Source of the DNA: Aphelidium insulamus
Lineage: Eukaryota > Aphelidiomycota > Aphelidea > Aphelidiaceae
Direction of reading: 5' to 3'
Length of the DNA: 64,000 bases
Assembly: GCA_036784855.1 (NCBI GenBank)
Contig: JAZDSV010000063.1
Coordinates: 1-64,000, forward strand
How positions within the stretch are numbered: the first letter of the stretch is position 1; each line of letters starts with the position of its first letter. Under the pieces are notes generated by a model. The model did not search any database and was not told where the DNA came from. It saw only the letters and a program-made list of their open reading frames with translations. Shown here in pieces: positions 44,669 to 56,520 of this stretch. The position numbers and the translations under genes were made by a program.

Positions 44669-47600
44669 CTACATCCACTCGTCCTTCATCGCCAGCAGCA
44701 GTTGGAGGCGACCCCAGCCAACGAAAAAGGCCAGCGCCGGTGCATTCAACTCGTACTGCAGCAGCTTCGCGGCGCCCGGCAGCTGTGGCGCGGTCTCCAG
44801 TCCGCGCTCCAGTGCCAGCAACGTCAGGTACCATCCGCGGAGCAGGCTGTATTCCCGCGGTGTCTCGTCCAACTGCCGGTCCATCGCGAACTCGTACGTG
44901 GCCAGTGCAATGTGCGGCCCCCGGATAAACACCTCCATCATCTGTGCCGTGACCTCCTTTGCAATCTTCTTGGACAGGGCGCCGGCAATCATGGAGCTGA
45001 GCGATGTGGCCTGCAGAAACACCAGCGGCACCAGGCCATACACTGCGCACAATTTGGTTAGATATACGAGTGAACTATATGCGATATGTGCGTACAGTAA
45101 GTGGCCATGGAAGCTTCGTTGAACGGCCGTCCCATGGATGTGCCGTCCGGCAGCGCCGGCAACTGCACACGGTACGACATCATCTGGTGCACGAATTGGG
45201 CGAACGGCTGGAACGGTAGCAACTGCTGCAGTGGCCCAATGACTGCCAGGATAATGTCCATGTAGATCTTGTTGAATCCCATCAGCGTGTCGAGAATCAT
45301 TTGCTTCTTCTTCACGGTGCGCGGTCGACAGTCTGTCCGTTGTTGTTAAAATACATTGCAGTCAATATTATCAAGGAGCAATTATACATACTCGAGCAGA
45401 TTGACCAGTCCAGCAGCATCAGATCGGGCGTGGTGGCCCTCCTGACCAGAGCCTCGACATCGGCCTCGTCGAATGCGATCTCGCTGTTGTGCGCGGCGTA
45501 CGAGATGGCCATGACGGAGGAGCCGGGCATCACGAGCAGACTGCCCAGCGTCAGCTCAGCCTCCTGCATCATGACGTATTTCCAGATCTTGTTCAGGTGC
45601 GGCATGTCCACGCGGCAATTGATCAGCTTGTCCAGATCCTCCAGCACCGGGACCAACTGCTCAAACATGACCTCGTTGACTTCCTCTGCCACGTCAAAGA
45701 ACGGCATCACCATCTGTTCGATGCCTTGCAACAGTTTTGTTAGCGCCGATGCAACCATGCCCTTCTTCAGCTGCTCCTTGTCCACCAGGGTGTTGATCTG
45801 CTCCCGCTTGCCGCGGAACACACTGCCAATACGGTCCATCAGCATTTCTATGGCTTGCATGACTTGATCCTGGTTCACACTGCCACCACCACCTTTACCG
45901 CCACCAGGCGAGCAGAGATAGTGCGTGCTTTTGGAACCGATATTGCGCCGAATGACGCCCTGCACAAAAAATTAATTATTTGATTATCAATCCACGCAAT
46001 ATTATTTAATCATAGCGAATATCAAATAGCACTTACGGCAAGAAAGGACTGGCTGTGACCTTCATTCTGCTGCTGTCCGTCCTTCATCTCGGTCTCGATG
46101 CGGGCGCGGATCTCCTGAATGGATTCCTGGCTGTTGCCACTCAGACGTTCGGTATAGGCGCTGAAAGTCGTTTGCAGGCCGCGCTTGTGCTTGCGGATAT
46201 TGTGATGGAAATCGGCGTCACAGCTCTGCAGCTGGCGGATGGAGTGACCGGGCAGGGTGCGCACCATGTGGTTGGCCACGCTGATGGCATTCAGCATGGC
46301 CTGCCAGTTCAGCACGGAGCGCAGCCAGTTGACCAGGCGGGTCAGGTCAATGCCGAGCTTGCCCAGCAGCTCCACCACCAGCTCGAAACCCTGCTTGACG
46401 GTCTCGACGACCATTTCCACCACGCGGCCCACGGCGCTAATGGCTTGGATGATGAGGTCATCGTCCTCCGTGGAGACAACGATTGCTCGGACTTTGTCGT
46501 CCACAATCTTTTTCGGGTCAAACACCTGTCTGACCTGTTTTTCCGCGAAATCCCGGGCGTAGTCCTGAGCTAATGTGTGCAAACCACGCTTGTGCAGTTG
46601 GACGTCATTGTCGTCGACATTTGAAGCGGCATTGTTCTCGCGTGGGGTGTGAATGTCGACGAGCTCTTTGACGCGCTGTCTGGCCGCACCAGCACTGGGA
46701 TGTGGCGTGAATGTCATCTGGTTCCCGCCGTCGCCAAAGTGCAGCTCCCAGTGTTCGTGATGCTGTTTGCGTACGTTGCCTCCAACTGCTTCGTGCAGTG
46801 CATCGTCTTCGGCGTTGTCGTCGGCAACGTTGGCGGCAGTGAATCGGTGGGCAATGAATGTTGGCTCGTGCAGACTGTCACGTACACCGCCCACATCCCC
46901 GTCCGTGGTGCCGTTCATGGCAGATGCATATTCGTCACCAATGTCCACGTTCAGTGAGCGCTTGCGCAGACGGCGACTGCGGTCTTTCCAATTCGAACGG
47001 CGGCGATACTTATTCTTTTTGGCCGCCACCTTTTGCTTGACGCGGCGCACCACGGCCACGTTCATCTTGGCCGTACTGCCGTCCAGTTCCGGCTTGTCAC
47101 GAGCATTCAGCGCCTCGCTTGCCTGGCTCAGCGCAGTTGTTTCGGAAATTTGAGCGATTGCCTGCTGGATGGCCTTGGCATTACCGACGGCATTGGCATC
47201 TTCAGGATTCTGCAGGTATTCACCGTTGCGCGGCTTGGTGAAATCTTCAGGCTTCATATTGTCCAGGGCCTTGAGCAGATAGAGCGATGGCGTCAGCACC
47301 CACGCAAGCCCCGCCGGCATGCCATCGATGCGCAGGCGGATGTACCGCTGCGTCTCCAGGACGGATTTCTCCAAGGCGAACGGGAATTGGCCATCGTAGG
47401 ACGCCTTGAAGTGGTACCACTTGTTGGCCGTGAGATGACGCGCCTTAAAGCAACCTTCCTCCTCGTCCTCCACGTACACCGCCAAACGGCTCTTCATGGA
47501 GTGGCGCAGCGATATCACGGCGTGCGGTATGGGGTTCTCCAGCTGCTTTTTAACGTTCTCGTGTGCCATATGCGCCGTGACCATGGAGTAGATGGCGGTC

Positions 47601-48092
47601 TTGGTCTCCAGCGAGTTGCCGAACCACTTGCACACCGGCATGTCCATCACCTCATTCTGCAAGTGGATGGCGTGTGTCATCTTGTCGGGGTTGTCGTCAG
47701 AGTCGTCGTCAGAATCACCACCCGCATCATTGTCCGTGCTGGTGTCCATTTCATTTAGATCCCCGGTGGGAGACTCCTCGAACGCTACCAGTGCGTCCAA
47801 CTCCTCCTCCTCCTCCTTCGCGTCTTCCTCCTTCGCGTCACGGAGGTATCGCGATTCCGTGAGGAGTTGCTTGGCCGCGGGATACACGTAGTCGTCGTCA
47901 TTCTCGACATACAACTGCGCGTCGTCAGCCTTACGCTTGCCGACACCGTGCGCGGGCAGCCAGAGCACTACGCGCAGCAGCCACGTCAGTTATTTTGCGC
48001 ATATACTATAATAAATCATTATTGTTACCTGCAATGCACAGCACCGCCAGCACCCAACGCGCGATACCATGCGCACCGCCACTCATGTGCAT
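44669..48092 (-). CDS. Large secreted orphan protein (about 1,070 aa)
   Basis: Five exons: 48092-48029, 47967-46037, 45959 to about 45391, about 45330-45109 and about 45060-44669. Introns are 45-77 nt, and GTAACA, GTAAGT, GTATGT and GTACGC donors all restore the frame. The first exon and the start of the second form a signal peptide (GIARWVLAVLCIAVLWLPAH). Then come an acidic low-complexity stretch, a globular region (SLRHSMKSRLAVYVEDEEE), a strongly basic patch (KYRRRSNWKDRSRRLRKR), coiled/amphipathic helices (VVEMVVETVKQGFELVVELL), a GGGKGGGG linker and a second globular half (ISYAAHNSEIAFDEADVEAL). I recognise no family. Secretion or ER retention is inferred. Confidence 0.75.
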
Positions 48093-49149
48093 ATTCGATA
48101 AGCGCCAAATACTGAAAGAAAGAATGAATGAAAAGATATTAAGCGGCGCACAACACGCAAGCAAGAAATAATGTGGCGCAATCGGCGGAATTCTGCTTCT
48201 TCTTAAGTAGGCGCGCGCGCTTCCGATCTCCAGCCAATCAGCGTCGCCCGTGAGGCAATGCTGGCTCCTGCGCGGGTTGCTGGTGTCTATCTGTATGTAT
48301 CTCGGCAATGGGCACAGACAGTGATGGGGGTATGCTGTGTACAATATTAATTGTAAAGTGTGGTTACTGAACTTGCGTGCGGCTGTTGTACAGTCTGTTG
48401 TGATTGCCTTACGTTCCGAGTGACTTCCGCCGAGCCGCTGCCACTGCCATTGAGCCCCAGATCCATTTATTGTGATATATTGGTGCAGCGTCCATTTGTT
48501 TTCCATTGTTAATATACATGGATTGTTGGTGGACTGTGCATTATAACACCGCGCCTATCAGTGACTTATAAGGCTATTGATTGATTCATTAAGCGTATCC
48601 AACCTATCGGTCAGGACGCCTTTACGCCGAAAATTCCTAACGCCACACGGAAAAGAAATGTGCCGCAGTTACGAACAAGGAATGCCTTGTTGATGGAAGG
48701 CTATTGAAATAGAAAAAAAATGTGCACTGAATGGATACTGAATGGATACTGACTAGCTGCTTCAACATGGCACAATTTTTTTAGACTCTACTCTACTGGT
48801 ACTCTATAGAACCGGGGTGGTACAAATGAGAATGTTTAACTTTAGCACAAGATCAGTTAAGGGACAATCCATGCGAAGTCGCGGTGCAGAACATAGCTCA
48901 ATGATAACCGTAATCGGCAAAGACTTTCAGCATTGTAGTATACTTTCGTCTGTTTATGCCTCACTGGAGACTGTAATTTGCTGAGGTGCCCAAATGCCGC
49001 TCTCGCGCTATTGCTTGTCGATATCTTGCTGACACATATCTATAAACAACGCAAATCAATAGATATACGATTCTTTCTCTATATGATCATTTTCATAGTC
49101 AACCCAACGTATTATGCATGTTCATAGTCAGTCTCTTGTGCAAATCACA
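48093..49149. other. Intergenic region, nothing recognised
   Basis: About 1 kb between the start of the secreted orphan and the mS45 gene. Only unsupported frames occur. A GAATGGATACT unit is repeated in tandem near 48728-48750. No RNA gene is seen. Confidence 0.4.
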
Positions 49150-49670
49150 ATGCTCCGAACAGCGTCACGTCGCGCCGTGACCGCTAGCCACAGCAGAGCC
49201 TTCCACGCTAGCGGTGCCGGAAGATTTGCAGCGGCAACCGATGCAAATGGTGTGGATGCGGCACCCGCAGCCACCACCGCTGGCCACAAGCCTACCAAGC
49301 GCGCCATAATTGAACGCGAGAGCAAAGAGTGGCTGGAGCACGGTGATGGCAGGCGGTTTGAGCGCGCTGCACCGCGCAATTGGCTACACCCAGACAGAGT
49401 ACGTAGAGTGGTGCATATGTACATATAGTGCTGTCTCCAGTAGTCGTTAATCGCACTGCAATCGTAGCCATTCCCCAAGAATCCGTGGTTTGTGCCGCCG
49501 GCCCCGCTGGCTGATGCGACGCGCCAGGCAATGTACGACGACTATTGTGCCGATCCATACAAGTGGACTCCTCGTCGCCTGGCACTCAAGTACAACGTGT
49601 CGGTCATTCGCGCCGAAGCAGTGCTGCGCCTCAAGCATCTGGAGCGTCGTCAGGCCGAGCAGGTTCGCTC

Positions 49671-49715
<45 letters not shown>

Positions 49716-50272
49716 TTCTAATATACCATGTGCAGGGATACGTGCTGCAAAGAAAGTTTTGCACCGAGATGGAGCGGCTGCTGGATGCAGACGGTGTGGA
49801 CCGCGTGGAGGAGGAGGTGGACCTGCGCATCACCACGTCGGCAGTCAAGAGGCCCGTGTTTGCCATTCGCGATGACAAGCCATCCCCCACCAACCACAAT
49901 GCAAAGTCAGCAACTGAACAGCCACGGGACAAAGCTGCCACGGAGGAGCAGTTTGTGCGCCGCGCCGATGGCAACTACGTGCTGGCACTCAGTGGCATAG
50001 TGACGGACCGGCCGTCGGACAAGGTGACCGTGCTGGAGGAGCACAACCCGCGCGAAGTCAATCCACGCTGGCAGTGGCTGGTGGCCGATATTGGCAAGGC
50101 GGCGGATGGGAACGTGGACCCGAACAACAAGCCGATGGTGGTCCGTGAGCGGTGCGGCAGGTTGCGCACCGCCACCGGGGCCGAGCGCCGCATGCACCTC
50201 CGACTGTACCCGCAAGAGCCCGTCAAGAAGCTGCTCTCTCGCACCACCCCCGCCGAGCTGTGGGACATTTAG
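49150..50272 (+). CDS. MRPS35: Mitochondrial small-subunit ribosomal protein mS45 (Bot1/Mrps35 type)
   Basis: Three exons: 49150-49398, 49468-49662 and 49736-50272, with phase-0 introns; the second intron is almost entirely TA repeat. The N-terminus is a mitochondrial presequence (MLRTASRRAVTASHSRAFHA). The core NPWFVPPAPLADATRQAMYD and KWTPRRLALKYNVSVIRAEA, then VLRLKHLE, matches the fungal 'eukaryotic mitochondrial regulator protein' (Bot1p) signature. The long C-terminal part is less conserved. The family is known mainly from fungi, which supports the lineage guess. Confidence 0.8.
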
Positions 50273-50386
50273 ATCTTTGTGTCTGGGGCGTATACACAAA
50301 TAATAGATGGACAAATAGGTTCGCCATGTATAACACATGTATATTGCACCATTTGTGTATAAGAGTATGAGTGTTGTGCGCGCCGA

Positions 50387-50597
50387 CTACTGCCGCATGA
50401 GCCTGCGTTTTCCCGTCTGCGCCTTGAAACCGCTCTTGATCGCCGAGACGGTTCGCTGTGACTTGCACGACTCGCAGTGCACAAAGAACAGCCGGTTCTC
50501 CTTTTGCAGCGAGGTGTCGGGCGACTTGCACGTCTTGCACTGCACGTACTCGACTGCATGGTGTGTGTTAAAGTACATATACAATGCATTACATATA

Positions 50598-50633
<36 letters not shown>

Positions 50634-51490
50634 TAATCACTTACTGATATAGCGACGGATAATGTTTTCAATTTGCTGCTGTTGGAAGCGGCCACGGATG
50701 AGTAAGCGGTTGCTGCCGTCCAGCGATCCCTCCGTGCCCAACTCCGTGAAGATGTAGGCAATGACGTGCTCGGGGTTGCGGTGCATCCGATTGCACACGT
50801 CCACAAAGTTGATGAAGGCCGTCTTCTTGCTGCCTTCACGCGCCACCTTTGGCGGAACCATGACAAACTGTCGCCGGTCGCCGGTGAACTCCGGGTTGTG
50901 CTGTCGGATAGTGCGGAACACGCGGGCCAGTAGCTGACAGTGTTAGATATGCCATAACAGCTATGTGTATTCGCAGCCATAGTAAATCTACCTCGTGGTA
51001 GGTGTAGTCGCGGTCGGTGCCTTGCCACGACGCCTCATCACCGACCTGGCTGAGCAGCTCTTGGACATTGGCCGGGGTGACGGGTATGGGCGTGTCATCC
51101 ACCGCGACACCGGCTGCCAGCACCTTTTTCTTCTTCTTCTTCTTGACCTGGCTAAAGTCGGCAAATGCATCCTCGTCCAGGTCCACGACGGGCGTGTCCT
51201 CTGCATTGGCGTCGGTTGCCACGGCTGCAGGCTCATCATCCTCGCCACCGTCCACCAGCAGCTCCACGTCCTTTTTCTTCTTTTTCTTCTTCTTCTTCAG
51301 GTCCACGAACAGGCCGTCCATATCGGCCTCCAGCTCGGTGCTTGCTGGTGTCTGCATGCCCAAGTATTACCATTGAATAGGATACATAGATACACGAATA
51401 TATGCATACCACATCGGCATCCTTGAACTGGACACCCTTCTTGACGCTGGGCGATGCCGCCGCCTCGAGTTGGCCTTCTGCTGGTTCCAT
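50387..51490 (-). CDS. EIF2S2: Translation initiation factor eIF2 subunit beta
   Basis: Four exons: 51490-51410, 51351-50992, 50933-50645 and 50553-50387, all junctions in frame. The N-terminal half carries two lysine blocks ([10 protein letters not shown] and VKKKKKKKV), which in this family bind eIF5 and eIF2B-epsilon; yeast has three, so this copy has one fewer. The core has [57 protein letters not shown] and the zinc finger [11 protein letters not shown] with [19 protein letters not shown]. The last intron contains a TA microsatellite. Confidence 0.97.
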
Positions 51491-51690
51491 TTGTGCGTGT
51501 ACTTGTGTATCTGTGTATCTGTGTGGTGTGTGTACGCAATCAGACCCTGACCCTGACCTTAGTCATGTAGTAATAAAATCAACCCGTACTTAATATTATA
51601 GACGGTCTGTCTGTCCACACATACATACATGTCACGCAAGACCGATTACTTTTAAATAATATGCAGGGTATATTAAATAATAACAAAAAT

Positions 51691-52539
51691 TCAGGCGACA
51701 TGCGGCACCAGACAGCTGCCGTGCAGTTCCAGCTGCCGGTTCATCTGCACAACGGAGCAGCGCGAGAACCGATCCCGGTTCGTCGACCGATCAATAATGG
51801 CCGCCATCACGTACGAGTAGCTGGCGGAACAGTCGGATATGTCGGGCAGCAGCGACGACGTAGTCAGATCGTTGTCGTGCATGGCGCCCACACTGTGCCC
51901 GAATTCGTGCTGCGTAGTCTCCACAATGGTGTCGGTGCTGGTGGGGCCGCCATTCACCAGCACCGTGGTGAAGGACACGTTGTTGCCGTCCTGGCTGCAC
52001 AGCGCCGCGTTGGTGTCGGTGGCGCGGTACGACAGGCCGGTGAGCGATTGTGGAAAGTTGCGCCGGGTGAGCAGGTGCACGTGACACATGGTCTTGAGGC
52101 CGTAGAACGCGCTGTTGCTGTCCCCGTTGCCGTTCACCACGCCCTGCTGCAACTTGTGCAACAGTGTGTCCGCCGAGTCCGTGGACACATTGTCGTCAAT
52201 GCCGACGTTGGCGTCGTTGCCGCGGTGCACCCATCGCACGTCCATGACGGGGAATGAGATCTGCAGCATTGTCCAGTAGATCGGGTTCACCTGCTGCATG
52301 ATCGCGTTGACATTGCTCCGCGCGATCGTCAGTGCCGTGTTTGTGTCGGGCGCCCCGACGCCGTAGATGTATGTGCTGTCCACCAGGAATACGGTCTGGC
52401 AGTCCTTGTTCGAGTAGGTGCCCCTCATCGTGTACTGCGAGTCGCGTTTCGTCAGCAGCGGCGTGCCGTCCACCGCCATAGCGCTCAAACAAACAGTCAG
52501 GGCGGCGACTGCGGCGGCAATTCTTCTCATGTGCAGCAT
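51691..52539 (-). CDS. Secreted metzincin metalloprotease (reprolysin/ADAM-like)
   Basis: Single exon, 282 aa. ATG 52539 (or 52530) begins a signal peptide (MRRIAAAVAALTVCLSAMAV). A zinc site HEFGHSVGAMHD (HExxHxxGxxHD) is followed by the Met-turn region YSYVMAAII. The catalytic domain ends about 40 residues later with RFSRCSVVQM, as in reprolysins. No pro-domain cysteine switch or disintegrin domain is visible, so this is a minimal catalytic module. A role in extracellular protein digestion is inferred. A CA-rich run precedes the ATG. Confidence 0.85.
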   Translation of the reverse strand: MLHMRRIAAAVAALTVCLSAMAVDGTPLLTKRDSQYTMRGTYSNKDCQTVFLVDSTYIYGVGAPDTNTALTIARSNVNAIMQQVNPIYWTMLQISFPVMDVRWVHRGNDANVGIDDNVSTDSADTLLHKLQQGVVNGNGDSNSAFYGLKTMCHVHLLTRRNFPQSLTGLSYRATDTNAALCSQDGNNVSFTTVLVNGGPTSTDTIVETTQHEFGHSVGAMHDNDLTTSSLLPDISDCSASYSYVMAAIIDRSTNRDRFSRCSVVQMNRQLELHGSCLVPHVA

Positions 52540-52856
52540 TGTTGATGGCAGGTGTGTGTGTGTGTGTAGTATGCAAAGTGGTATGCAAGTGTTAATATGT
52601 GTGACTGTATGTTATATGTACAAGTGCAAGTGCGTGGCTGGTTGTGAGGGAGACTGCTTCAGGTGCGCCCTTTTATACGCGCGCACTGTTTGCAGGCGTC
52701 CGTTCGAAACGTGTGGCGATCGCCCGTCCCGCCCGTCCAACCGTCTGTCGACTGGCCAATGGCGTGGCGCTGCGCACACAGTCGCCGGTGTCATTACAGC
52801 ATATATACAGAATTCAACAAGGCAATAAATAGGAATATAGATTATGAATGAATGTA

Positions 52857-53947
52857 TTAAGTGTCCAGCATGAGCGCCGTTTGAGCCACTGCAGGAGCCT
52901 GCTGTTGCGTGGTTGCTTGCTGTTGCAGCTTGCGCGTCTTTTCTGCCCGCTCCCGCTGATACTGCTGCTCTTGTAGCTGTGATGCGCGTGCTATCCGCCT
53001 GTCCAGTGAGCGCTTGTTCCACCGGCACACCGTGATCAGCGTGTCCAGCGCTCCCGCAATTCGTGGATCCAGTGCCGTGGTGGCTGCTGTAGACACTACT
53101 GTTTCTGCTGCAATCGGCGCCACCTTGTTCCGGCGATGCGTGGCTCTTTGCCACACACGCGTCCACAAGGAACCAGACTTTGGTGACACGGCGGTGAATG
53201 TACCGCGCAGCCGGCACTCCTCCACCAGCATCAGCGCCGGCAGTCTGGTGCCGCTTTGAATCAGTGCACCGACCTCGACTGCTGTCTTGACCACGCACTT
53301 TCCCCACAGACGCGCACTCGACTGTTCCATGAGTGAGTGGACAGTCACGCGCTCATTGCCGCCGTCTGTGGTACGTGGCGCTTCAGGTGCGCTGTTCAGG
53401 TAGCTGAGGCGGTTTACAGCTGCGTCGTCTTTGGATTCGGTGGCGTGACTGCTACTTGCAGCTGCTTCTGCTTCGCCGCCGTCCCACCTGTTCAGCAAGA
53501 GTAGCACAGGTTTGTCCACAATGTGCTGTGCCAGCTCTTCATCCTCAAACAGTTTGTACAGCTGTTCGAGCGACTCGCCAACCGTCGCAGGATCATCCGC
53601 GAGCACAAATATGATTCCGTGAGCCTCTGCAATGTAGTTGCGCCATATTGCGCGAATTTTCGGTCCGCCACCCACATCCCACAGCTGGATAGATTGCTGC
53701 TTGGATGGCAGCCATGACTGGTGACAGCTTCTATGGGCTCTCCACCGCAATGTCTTTGGCCGGAACCCGACCGTGCTGGACAGACGATCGTCCGACTCTA
53801 CGCGTCGGATTAGTAAATGTTATATATAGTTGTCACGATCCACCACTTGCCGCCACAGAGCCTGCAGACCAGTGCCGATTTTCCCGTCGACTGGATACCA
53901 AACACCGGGAACGTGAGGTGTCGAGACGTCTTGGTGCAGCTCCACAT
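52857..53947 (-). CDS. ARL13B: ARL13-type ciliary ARF-like GTPase
   Basis: ATG 53947. Exon 1 gives the P-loop (FPVFGIQSTGKSALVCRL). A short intron of about 41 nt with a TTTACTAAT branch site leads to exon 2: STVGFRPK (switch I Thr), SIQLWDVGGGPKIRAIWRNY (the DxGGG switch II typical of ARL13), EAHGIIFVLADDP and VLLLLNRWD in place of NKxD. The C-terminal ~200 residues include a coiled, Gln/Arg-rich tail (RASQLQEQQYQRERAEKTRK), as in ARL13B. ARL13B acts in cilia as a GEF for ARL3 and is usually absent from organisms without flagella, so it suggests a flagellated organism. The exact donor of the intron is inferred. Confidence 0.75.
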
Positions 53948-54223
53948 ATAATTTATAACTATTCGGTAGTTGTGGTGGTAGTTGTCAAGTGGTAGATGTC
54001 AAGTGGTAAAAATAGCCGTGAGCGTGGTCAAGTAACCACGGACGACCAATGTTGTAAGTTCGATACACATATACAGTGTATATACACATATCATCTTAGT
54101 AACATACATAAGCATCTACTGCGTTCTATTACAAGCAGCAGTGTACAGCTTGATAAGTGACAAGTTAACCATCTACCCATTTATAAATAGCACGCATCGA
54201 TTAGCGCGTGTCACAATAAGATT

Positions 54224-55788
54224 ATGACGGACGAGGACGACCGCGACGTGGACATTATCAGACTGTTGGACAGCAGCGGCACCGTGGTGCTGGACTCGGT
54301 CTCCACCGACTATGAGGATTCGTTCTGTCTGGAGTCATTTGGCGATCTGGTGGACGCTGCAAGGGCCGCGATCCCAGGTAATATACGTAGTATCTACCCC
54401 TGCAGTGCGCAGAGGACTATATAAATACTATACTAAACGACGATGCATGCATAGGCGTCAAGAACTTTATTATTGCGCGCGTGCAGACCTGGGACCCCAA
54501 GCAGCCGGACAAGGCGTTCTACTCGTACTACCACGCCCAGCACCTGAACAAGTTGCTGTTCCAGACACAGCGACATCTGGGCCGACGTCTGCTGCACCGC
54601 CTGCACGTCCGCAACCCGCTCACCAACACGGAAATCGTAGGCAACATTCTCTACTTTATGGTGCTGGGTGAGAAGCGGCCGCCGAGACACCATCGGGTAC
54701 CACCACCTTCTGCAACAACAGTCGCCACCGGTGAGGTGACGCCCGCCGAATCCTCGCCACCGGCCACCGTACCGTTTTCGCCATCAGTGGCAACTTTGCC
54801 AACGGACGTGTCGGGCAGTGAAGCGCTGAACCGAACGCTGCATGTCGGCAGCGCCGCGTCCACCCTCACGCAAGACTCGGTGGTGCTGAGCGACGAGCAG
54901 GCCGACGCCATCCCAGTGCAGCCGACCGCCGCCCCGCCAGCCAGTGACACGACCAGCAAGCCGGCCCGCGCCCACTCCATCCGGCAGTCGTACCAGCAGA
55001 GCAAGCACCAGCTGCTGAGTGCCGCGCGTCGACTCAGCGTAAAAACGCGGGGATTCGAGACAGTGAGCCGGGATGGCGACGGCGACAGCAGTGTGCTGCA
55101 CCTGGTGCCGCCTGAACCAGCGGCCGCGGTCATGCCACCGCCCGGTCCACAATCAGCACCACTGGCGCACGTGGGCCGCACCAAAGCGCCGCCCCAGCTG
55201 GCCAGACGCCGTTCACTGTCGTACATGAACTCGTTGTTGGCCGGCGGTACCCACCACAATGACTCGGTGTACACCTGGCGATCCACGGTGCGCCGGGAGC
55301 GGGAGGGTAAATCGGCTGCCGAGTCGCCCGCCTCAGCCAGCAGTCACGGTCGACGAATGAAGCCGTCAGTGGTTGCACCGGCGCAGCTAGGTCTGCAGCG
55401 GAACGCCATTGCCGAGGAGGAGTCAGCTAGCGCGTTTGTGGGCGACACTACAATTGCGCACTATGACGCGCTGCTCCTGGCCACCGACCAGGACTTTCTC
55501 ACCTCTGCCGTGGTCAGACGGCTGTTCTGTGCGCACGCCGTGCACCCGTCCGACTGTCTGCTGTTTGAGATGCCCGAGTACACTGGCGAGCAGGCCGAGT
55601 ACCGATCAAGGCCCGTAGAGGATGTGCCCATGCAGATCATATGCCTGCCGACTGCCGAACAGCTCGACCACCCGAATGTCGCGTGGAGAATATTTCACCG
55701 GCTAAAGTGCCATGCCTTTGTCATTCTGACCGGTCTGCTTATTATGTACTTGATTGTGGTGGTAATGCAGGCTCAAGTACATCCATAA
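54224..55788 (+). CDS. Tail-anchored membrane protein, unknown
   Basis: Exons 54224-54377 and 54455-55788, phase-1 intron with a TATACTAAAC branch-like motif. About 495 aa. The N-terminus is acidic and leads to a conserved-looking domain (GVKNFIIARVQTWDPKQPDK, AFYSYYHAQHLNKLLFQTQR, RNPLTNTEIVGNILYF). A long Ser/Pro/Thr-rich disordered stretch follows, then a second compact region (DTTIAHYDALLLATDQDFLT, VHPSDCLLFEMPEY) and one C-terminal membrane span (HAFVILTGLLIMYLIVVVMQ). The topology suggests a cytosolic domain anchored to an organelle. I do not recognise the family. Confidence 0.75.
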
Positions 55789-55859
55789 TACATAAACATA
55801 TTTCTGCATCAACCCATTAAATGATATTAATTCAGGCTCAAGTACATTAAGATTGCAGT

Positions 55860-56520
55860 GTGCGTGAATGTATGACCCGACTCTGTGTGTCTTATTATTT
55901 TCCCTCAACCGCGCGCGTTTTTATTGTATGAACAATGTATGGACCCGACACTGTGTGTGAGACCGTGAATGCCAGTCAACGGCGCGTGTATTGTATGAAC
56001 AATGTATGGACCCGACACTGTGTGTGAGACCGTGAATGCCAGTCAACGGCGCGCGTTAATTGTATGGACAATGTATGGACCCGACACTGTGTGTCAGACC
56101 ACTTGATGTCAGACATTTGATTGTCAGACCACGTGAATGCCAGTCAACGGCGCGCGTTAATTGTATGGACAATGTATGGACCCAAACCTGTGTGTGAGAC
56201 CGTGAATGCAGTCAACGGCGCGCGTTAATTGTATGGACAATGTATGGACCCGACACTGTGTGTCAGACCACTTGATGTCAGACATTTGATTGTCAGACCA
56301 CGTGAATGCCAGTCAACGGCGCGCTTAATTGTATGGACTCAACCTGTGTGTGAGACCGTGAATGCAGTCAACGGCGCGCGTTAATTGTATGGACAATGTA
56401 TGGACCCGACACTGTGTGTCAGACCACTTGATGTCAGACATTTGATTGTCAGACCACGTGAATGCCAGTCAATGGCGCGTGTATTGTATGGACAATGTAT
56501 GGACCCGACACTATTGTGAC
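55860..56520. repeat. Minisatellite
   Basis: Tandem array of imperfect units about 60-110 bp long. Each combines ATTGTATGGACAATGTATGG, CCCGACACTGTGTGT and GTGAATGCCAGTCAACGGCG. Longer units also carry CAGACCACTTGATGTCAGAC. At least six partial units are visible, with internal higher-order alternation of short and long forms. Confidence 0.9.

Noticed and set aside
48006-48506. 166-codon minus-strand frame overlapping the start of the secreted orphan
   Set aside because: It reads through an intron with good GT-AG sites and most of it is promoter-like sequence; the short signal-peptide exon is the better model.
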